Positions 6,595 through 10,128 of a stretch of 10,128 nt of DNA are shown here, piece by piece; the first letter of the stretch is position 1, and every line of letters starts with the position of its first letter. A program made the translations under genes and the position numbers. The stretch comes from an uncultured Chlamydiae bacterium (GTDB lineage: Bacteria; Chlamydiota; Chlamydiia; Chlamydiales; SM23-39), in the NCBI GenBank assembly GCA_903864395.1, contig CAIPFQ010000058.1:1-10128 (forward strand), in the 5' to 3' direction. The notes under the pieces are model-generated. The model worked only from the letters and a program-made list of their open reading frames with translations, was not told the DNA's origin and searched no databases.

Positions 6595-7717
6595 AGGAAA
6601 ATGTTCCCTTGACATCTTCTTTCGCAATGAGACCCTCATGGGCAATCACCTGCCCTCTCTCATCCACTACGCGCACCTCACCCACGACTTGCCCCTTTAC
6701 AATTGGCAAAGCAGGGGGGCTCCAAGCGACAAAGGCCCGACAAAGAGGCTCCTCAGCAGGAAAAAAAGAAATAGATAAATCTTCCTTTAGGCCAGCAAAG
6801 AGCGGTGTTTTTGCTTGAAAAATCTCTCTTGTAAAAAGATGCTCCTGTCCAAAAAGACGACGCGTCTGCGGCTGCTCTGCAAAGGCCGCTTCAAATAAAC
6901 GAATAGCATCCGTGTAGCGATTTGTTCGATTTTCCGATCCCAAGAGTGCGGCAATGAGCACCCGTCCCTGATGTTGCGCCGCTGCAACCAAACAATTTCG
7001 ACTAAAGCTATGCCAGCCCGTCTTGACCCCGATGGCCTTTGGATAATAAAAAGCGCCCGGCTGCAATAGCCGATTTGCTTGCTTTATTTCCACAGCGCCT
7101 TGTTTATTTGTCTTAGGCTTTGTGTAAGACAGGGTCTCTACAATCTCTCGAAATTTCGGCTGCAAAAGAGCCTCTTTCGTCATCAAGCAAAGATCGTATG
7201 CTGTCGTCTGATGATCGGGATGATGACAGCCATGGGGATTGACAAAGTGCGTTTCTTTACACCCAATCCTTTGTAAATAAGCATTCATCTCTTCCACAAA
7301 GACAGGAGTCGAGCCGCTCAAGCCCTCCGCCAAGACATTGGCGGCATCATTGCCAGAGACTAACAGCAATCCATGAAGAAGACCCTCGACCGATAAGAGC
7401 TCCCCTATTTTTAGTCCGAGCCGCGTGCCATCGGAATCCCACCAATGAGGAGGACTTCCTAAAATTTCCTTGCGTTGACGAAGACTGTCTGAGGAAACTG
7501 TCAATTTTTTATCCCAAGCGGGCTGTTTCTCCGATATAATAAAGAGTGCCGTCGCAATTTTTGTCGTGCTCGCTGGAAAACTCGGTTCATGGGCTTTTTT
7601 TTCATATAAAAGAGCCCCTGTAGCCGCATTCATCAAGGCCACGGAGGCCGATTTCACTTCAACGTCAAGGGGTTCCGCACAAAGACAAGAACAGAAAATC
7701 AATAATAGAAAACGCAT
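6557..7717 (-). CDS. dacF: DacF-type D-alanyl-D-alanine carboxypeptidase (PBP5 family)
   Basis: This periplasmic serine peptidase trims the terminal D-Ala from peptidoglycan stem peptides. The 386 residues begin with a signal peptide rich in Leu and Cys (MRFLLLIFCSCLCA, likely cut before Glu15). The penicillin-binding motifs are all present: SxxK as Ser50-Thr-Thr-Lys53, SxN as Ser121-Gly-Asn123, and KTG at 232-234. The family segment FVNPHG lies at 158-163. After the catalytic domain (to about 285) comes a PBP5-type C-terminal beta domain. I see no clear C-terminal amphipathic membrane anchor beyond a short basic LWQRLFR tail. Residues 88-99 (GSPPHWWDSDGT) look like a small insertion compared with typical PBP5. 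The gene converges with rsmA (38-base overlap) and diverges from the small unknown gene. The order dacF - unknown - rsbW is as I recall it in C. trachomatis (CT551-CT549). The ribosome binding site is poor (CCTAAG directly before the ATG). Confidence 0.93.
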   Translation of the reverse strand: MRFLLLIFCSCLCAEPLDVEVKSASVALMNAATGALLYEKKAHEPSFPASTTKIATALFIISEKQPAWDKKLTVSSDSLRQRKEILGSPPHWWDSDGTRLGLKIGELLSVEGLLHGLLLVSGNDAANVLAEGLSGSTPVFVEEMNAYLQRIGCKETHFVNPHGCHHPDHQTTAYDLCLMTKEALLQPKFREIVETLSYTKPKTNKQGAVEIKQANRLLQPGAFYYPKAIGVKTGWHSFSRNCLVAAAQHQGRVLIAALLGSENRTNRYTDAIRLFEAAFAEQPQTRRLFGQEHLFTREIFQAKTPLFAGLKEDLSISFFPAEEPLCRAFVAWSPPALPIVKGQVVGEVRVVDERGQVIAHEGLIAKEDVKGTFSFRVQKLWQRLFR

Positions 7718-7727
7718 CTTAGGCAGC

Positions 7728-7756
7728 AGTCTAGGAAAATTCTAATTATTTGACAA
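7728..7756 (-). promoter_or_regulatory. Candidate dacF promoter sharing its -35 box with the opposite promoter
   Basis: On the minus strand TTGTCA (7751-7756), 17 bases, then TAGACT (7728-7733). Five of six and four of six positions match the sigma-70 consensus. Transcription would start near 7721, only about 4 bases before the dacF ATG, which fits the lack of a good ribosome binding site but implies a nearly leaderless mRNA. An alternative -10, TAGAAT (7740-7745), lacks a well-spaced -35. Confidence 0.35.
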
Positions 7757-7778
7757 TCTAATCTAGAAAGGGTACTAT
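7750..7778 (+). promoter_or_regulatory. Sigma-70 (sigma-66) type promoter of the small unknown gene
   Basis: A perfect -35 TTGACA (7750-7755), a 17-base spacer, and -10 TACTAT (7773-7778, four of six matches). The predicted start is near 7785, about 30 bases before the ATG. It is the best promoter in the window. Two direct TCTAAT copies (7741-7746 and 7757-7762) flank the -35 box 16 bases apart and could be part of an operator. Confidence 0.6.
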
Positions 7779-7802
7779 GAGGCTACGGTGGGTTCTCGAC
7801 AC

Positions 7803-7810
7803 AAAGGAGG
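7803..7810 (+). promoter_or_regulatory. Strong ribosome binding site fixing the start of the small unknown gene
   Basis: AAAGGAGG lies 4 bases before the ATG at 7815, matching the anti-Shine-Dalgarno end of 16S rRNA. It excludes the upstream in-frame ATG-free extension at 7788 as the real start. Together with the promoter upstream it suggests strong expression. Confidence 0.8.
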
Positions 7811-7814
7811 CGTC

Positions 7815-8246
7815 ATGCTCAATCCGACTCAAATCGAGGCAGCTTACAAAGAGTTTACAACAGATCTCCCCCATTGTGCACACGATGGGATTCTGTCTAT
7901 CGATCTAAAAACCCTTCACGATCAAGGATTGTTAAATCATATTAGCGGCGATGAGGAAGATCCAGGTGATCTGACGCAGTATTTTCATGTCATTGAAAGC
8001 ACAGAAAAAGTCACCCTATTCAATCAGCAATTTATCGTTTGGATTGTTCCGAAAACAGAAGAAGAGCATCCTGTAACTTCTGTCCTTATCGCTCTCAATC
8101 AGCCTGATAAGGCGCATCTCGAGATGGCTTTTACCGCGCGCGGCGTGTATAACACACCTCGGTGTGTGCTGAAAGTGTTGCAGTACTTTCTTCTCGATAT
8201 GCTAGAGACCGAAGAGACTCTCACCTCTCTCGAAGAGAATCCATAG
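7815..8246 (+). CDS. Small conserved chlamydial protein of unknown function (CT550-like by position)
   Basis: The 143-residue product starts MLNPTQIEAAYKEF and is acidic, without signal peptide or membrane segment, so it is probably cytoplasmic. The pattern suggests an alpha/beta fold: a first helix, acidic GDEEDPGD at about 45-52, two strands (KVTLFNQQFIVWIVP and VTSVLIAL at about 64-95), a strand with LEMAFTARG, then a C-terminal helix VLKVLQYFLLDMLETEETL. I recognise no catalytic motif. It lies between dacF and rsbW, where C. trachomatis carries the hypothetical CT550, so I infer, but have not tested, that it is the same family. It has the best promoter and ribosome binding site in the window. 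Its last 26 bases overlap the 3' end of rsbW on the other strand. Context next to an RsbW kinase makes a regulatory partner conceivable, but nothing in the sequence proves it. Confidence 0.8.
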   Translation: MLNPTQIEAAYKEFTTDLPHCAHDGILSIDLKTLHDQGLLNHISGDEEDPGDLTQYFHVIESTEKVTLFNQQFIVWIVPKTEEEHPVTSVLIALNQPDKAHLEMAFTARGVYNTPRCVLKVLQYFLLDMLETEETLTSLEENP

Positions 8247-8685
8247 TCAAAACATTCGTCTCTCCCTCTCTGGTATAGGAGACCTCGTCCATGATGTTTC
8301 GGATTAAGTGAATTCCGAGCCCGCCGATCTCTCTTTTTTCTAAAGGCGCCTCAATATCAATCTGAGGCGCTTCCGTTAAGGGGTTAAAAGGCCGTCCCCA
8401 GTCTCGAATCTGAAGAGTCAGTCGCAAAGGGGTGCATGTTAAGGTTACCTCGATCTCTCCGAGAGAGTCGAGATAAGCGTAATGAATCACATTCACAAGG
8501 GCCTCTTCAAAGACAAGCTCTAAACGCCTGATCTTCACTGGAGCTTCTCCTCGCTGGATCAATTTCTCTCTCAGCCATAGGAGCATATCCGCAAGATCTT
8601 CAATCTTCGATGCAAATCGTTTTGTGTCCATTGGCTCAATGTACCCTAAAAAGTCGATTTTCTGATATGGGGGGCTTATGCGCAT
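8221..8685 (-). CDS. rsbW: RsbW-like anti-sigma factor/serine kinase
   Basis: RsbW-type proteins are GHKL-fold kinases that bind a sigma factor and phosphorylate an anti-anti-sigma (RsbV) to be released from it; in chlamydiae they work in a partner-switching pathway. The 154 residues show the N box ELVFEEALVNVIHYAY (56-71, Glu61 and Asn65), the G1 box RDWGRPFNP (94-102, Asp95) and the G2 box GGLGIHLIR (121-129), in the right order for the HATPase_c_2 group. Start choice is uncertain. ATG 8685 gives 154 residues and overlaps the rpoN start; ATG 8631 (Met19) gives 136 residues and leaves a 46-base gap. Neither has a strong ribosome binding site. No anti-anti-sigma gene lies next to it. The gene converges with the small unknown gene (26-base overlap) and is head-to-head with rpoN. 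Confidence 0.88.
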   Translation of the reverse strand: MRISPPYQKIDFLGYIEPMDTKRFASKIEDLADMLLWLREKLIQRGEAPVKIRRLELVFEEALVNVIHYAYLDSLGEIEVTLTCTPLRLTLQIRDWGRPFNPLTEAPQIDIEAPLEKREIGGLGIHLIRNIMDEVSYTREGETNVLTMDSLRER

Positions 8686-8716
8686 CGGAACAAAGATTCT
8701 TCCTCAAAATCGACTT
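8651..8716. repeat. 11-bp perfect inverted repeat bracketing the rsbW and rpoN starts
   Basis: AAGTCGATTTT (8651-8661) and AAAATCGACTT (8706-8716) are exact reverse complements, 44 bases apart. The centre (8683-8684) lies at the overlapping opposed start codons (8678-8680 and 8683-8685). Each divergent gene thus has the same 11-mer about 24-28 bases after its own start codon, in different reading frames (K-I-D-F in RsbW, N-R-L in RpoN). It could be a two-site operator or a chance event. Confidence 0.55.
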
Positions 8717-9853
8717 GCGATGACTTTTGCATTAGGCAAAGCGTTGGAACTATTGCAGATGCCACAGTGGGAATTGGCTCTATGGCTGCAAAACGAGGTT
8801 GAAAAAAACCCCTTGTTAGAATTGGATCGAGAAGCTTTCGTCGCCCAAAAAAGCGATTTCCCCGTCATCCAAGCCCCCATCAGCCTGTATGAGCACCTAG
8901 TCAATCAGATTCGCGAACGATTTTCTAACATCTCTGAAAGAGAGGAGGCTCTAAGGCTTATGGAATGTCTCGACGAAAAGGGATTTATCCAAGAAGCCCC
9001 TGAAAATCATCCTCTCGTTCCTATTTTGCAACAGTTCGATCCGCCTGGCATTTTTGCAAGAGATCTCCGTGAATGTCTCCTTCTTCAGCTATCTCCTCAG
9101 ACCCTGGCTCACACCCTCGTGAACCATCATTTTCAAGACCTTCTCCATGGACGATTTAAGAAAATAAAACAACAAATGCGCGGCGAGACGCTCGACTGCG
9201 CACTAAAAACTCTCTCCCGGCTCAATCTCAGACCCGCCGCTCTTTTTCGACAAGAGCCCTCAATCCCCATCAAGGCTGATCTCATTATTATCCAAACAGA
9301 TACTGAATTAAGCGTGCGCCTTTACGACGAGGACCTTCCCCAGTTCCATCTCCGCTCTTTTTGCAAAGACGCCTTATCCAATGAAGAAAAAATTTTAATG
9401 CAGACATGGAAAGCCTCGGGCTCTTGGCTTCTTCGCTCCTTACAAAAAAGAAAAGAGCTTCTTCTTCAAGTTGGAGAAATTCTTATTCGCAAGCAGAAAG
9501 CCTATCTACAGCAAGAGGCGCCCCTTGCCCCTTGTACGCTGCGAACACTCGCCAAAGAGCTCCATATTCACGAATCCACCCTTTCTAGGGCTTTAGCCCA
9601 TAAATACGCAGAAACCCCTTTAGGATTTATTTCTCTCAAATCCTTAATCCCCCCCGCCCCCGACATGACCGCTGCGAAAAGGGCGATTGCAAAACTTGTA
9701 ACACAAGAAAACAAAAACAACCCCCTAAGCGATCTAGAAATCGCAAAGCATCTTTGTAAAACAAACATTCAACTCGCCCGCCGAACCGTCGCTAAATACC
9801 GAAAACAGCTCAGAATCGGCAGCCATTCTCTCCGCAAACATCTAAAACCATGA
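8678..9853 (+). CDS. rpoN: RpoN, RNA polymerase sigma-54 factor
   Basis: Sigma-54 directs RNA polymerase to -24/-12 promoters that need an enhancer-binding ATPase (in chlamydiae the NtrC/AtoC-type partner). The 391 residues show region I (about 13-50), with ALELLQMPQWEL and NEVEKNPLLELD matching the Gln/Leu-rich activator-interacting segment. The core-binding domain follows at about 68-200, with DPPGIFARDLRECLLLQL at 121-138. A helix-turn-helix lies at about 286-315 (LRTLAKELHIHESTLSRAL). The RpoN box ARRTVAKYRK (367-376) is the family's signature for the -24 element. The protein is short compared with E. coli (477), mainly because the acidic region II is reduced to about 15 residues. The segment after the helix-turn-helix (LGFISLKSLIPP) is degenerate compared with the usual FELKYFF. 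The ATG follows a run of six G, and its first 8 bases overlap the rsbW start. No activator gene is in the window. Confidence 0.95.
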   Translation: MRIGTKILPQNRLAMTFALGKALELLQMPQWELALWLQNEVEKNPLLELDREAFVAQKSDFPVIQAPISLYEHLVNQIRERFSNISEREEALRLMECLDEKGFIQEAPENHPLVPILQQFDPPGIFARDLRECLLLQLSPQTLAHTLVNHHFQDLLHGRFKKIKQQMRGETLDCALKTLSRLNLRPAALFRQEPSIPIKADLIIIQTDTELSVRLYDEDLPQFHLRSFCKDALSNEEKILMQTWKASGSWLLRSLQKRKELLLQVGEILIRKQKAYLQQEAPLAPCTLRTLAKELHIHESTLSRALAHKYAETPLGFISLKSLIPPAPDMTAAKRAIAKLVTQENKNNPLSDLEIAKHLCKTNIQLARRTVAKYRKQLRIGSHSLRKHLKP

Positions 9854-10067
9854 AATGGTTAACCCAAGTTTAACGGATCTTTTTGCGCTATGTTTTCCTT
9901 AACACACTAATTATAAACACATATTGCTGTTTTCTTGCATTTTAGCATATATCGCAACAGCTTAACAGCAAGTGCATTGCAAATTTAAGACATTTGTAGT
10001 GGATGAATATTGTTAAATATTTTCTTTCGCCTTTCGGGGAAAGTGACGCATCGAATATATTGTGGAT
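9854..10067. other. AT-rich intergenic stretch between rpoN and a transposase
   Basis: No gene is supported here. The stretch is visibly more AT-rich than the flanking coding DNA and is dense in short repeats: TTGCTGTT/AACAGCAA, AATATT-GTTA-AATATT (10006-10021) and CTTTC-GGG-GAAAG (10031-10043). The left end of the insertion sequence should lie here if the transposase call is right, but I cannot identify its terminal repeat without the other end. No T-run terminator follows rpoN. Confidence 0.5.
9924..9971. repeat. 8-bp inverted repeat in the rpoN downstream region
   Basis: TTGCTGTT (9924-9931) pairs exactly with AACAGCAA (9964-9971). The inner sequence holds a second AACAGC copy (9956-9961), so two right arms compete for one left arm. 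It could be part of an insertion-sequence end or an RNA structure, or mean nothing. Confidence 0.3.
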
Positions 10068-10128
10068 ATGTTCATTCGCAAGGCTATAAAAAAAGATCCC
10101 CTGAGTGGCAAGTTGTATGCCTCATATC
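10068..10128 (+). CDS. N-terminus of a probable IS1634-type transposase, cut by the window edge
   Basis: Twenty codons are visible: MFIRKAIKKDP followed by LSGKLYASY. An initial M-F-[IV]-R-K/R, then basic residues, a Gly-Lys and a Tyr-x-x-Tyr, is how many IS1634-family (IS4-group) DDE transposases begin, usually continuing with R-L-V-E-S. I know this pattern from the family; the catalytic residues are all beyond the edge. The ribosome binding site is weak (TGTGG just before the ATG). If correct, an insertion sequence sits about 200 bases after rpoN, which is common in the repeat-rich genomes of environmental chlamydiae. Confidence 0.5.
   Translation, partial: MFIRKAIKKDPLSGKLYASY

Noticed and set aside
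6594..6615. GGAA/TTCC hairpin after rsmA as a terminator
   Set aside because: Only four paired bases without a T-run, and it lies inside the dacF coding sequence.
9846..9860. Hairpin AACCAT-GAA-ATGGTT at the rpoN stop as a terminator
   Set aside because: The stem is short and AT-rich and no T-run follows.
9875..10099. Inverted repeat GGATCTTTTT / AAAAAGATCC as insertion-sequence ends
   Set aside because: The right arm lies inside the transposase coding start, so the two cannot be the element's termini; low-complexity A/T runs make chance pairing likely.

Overview
The window reads as two unequal pieces. Bases 1 to about 330 are very GC-rich (46 of the first 60 bases are G or C by hand count). 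They carry the ends of two genes from an unidentified high-GC bacterium. From about 330 onward the composition drops sharply (19 of 60 in 361-420), and the gene content is that of a chlamydia, most likely a non-Chlamydiaceae, 'environmental' member of the phylum Chlamydiota. The reasons are the fabZ-lpxC-lnt cluster, a SurA-like gene directly before ksgA (rsmA), and the block dacF / small unknown gene / rsbW. I recall all three neighbourhoods from Chlamydia trachomatis (CT532-534, CT355-354, CT551-549), but here they sit side by side in a different overall order. This is memory-based synteny, not a database search. The break at about 330 cuts fabZ just after its HFPG motif and looks like an assembly chimera or contaminant join rather than natural DNA.

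Layout: (1) 1-333, minus strand: the 3' end of an unknown gene followed by the 5' part of a lipoprotein gene, both foreign in composition. (2) 330-3505, minus strand: a tightly packed operon read as DoxX-like membrane protein, lnt, lpxC, fabZ (truncated), serving the envelope (lipoprotein N-acylation, first committed step of lipid A synthesis, fatty acid elongation). (3) 3576-6594, plus strand: an RNA m5C methyltransferase of the RsmB/NOP group, a SurA-like periplasmic chaperone, and rsmA/ksgA. (4) 6557-7717, minus: dacF, a D,D-carboxypeptidase, convergent with and overlapping ksgA. (5) 7815-8246, plus: a small conserved chlamydial protein of unknown function, divergent from dacF across a compact intergenic region with two opposed promoters that appear to share one -35 box. 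(6) 8221-8685, minus: rsbW, an anti-sigma/switch kinase, convergent with the previous gene and head-to-head with (7) rpoN (sigma-54) at 8678-9853. (8) An AT-rich stretch, then the first 20 codons of what looks like an IS1634-type transposase running off the right edge.

Taken together the native part is mostly a cell-envelope and ribosome-maturation region ending in a regulatory pair (RsbW and sigma-54) whose start codons overlap on opposite strands. An 11-bp perfect inverted repeat brackets those start codons and is not explained by any gene call; it is the most intriguing non-coding signal here. No rRNA, tRNA, CRISPR array or clear factor-independent terminator was seen.
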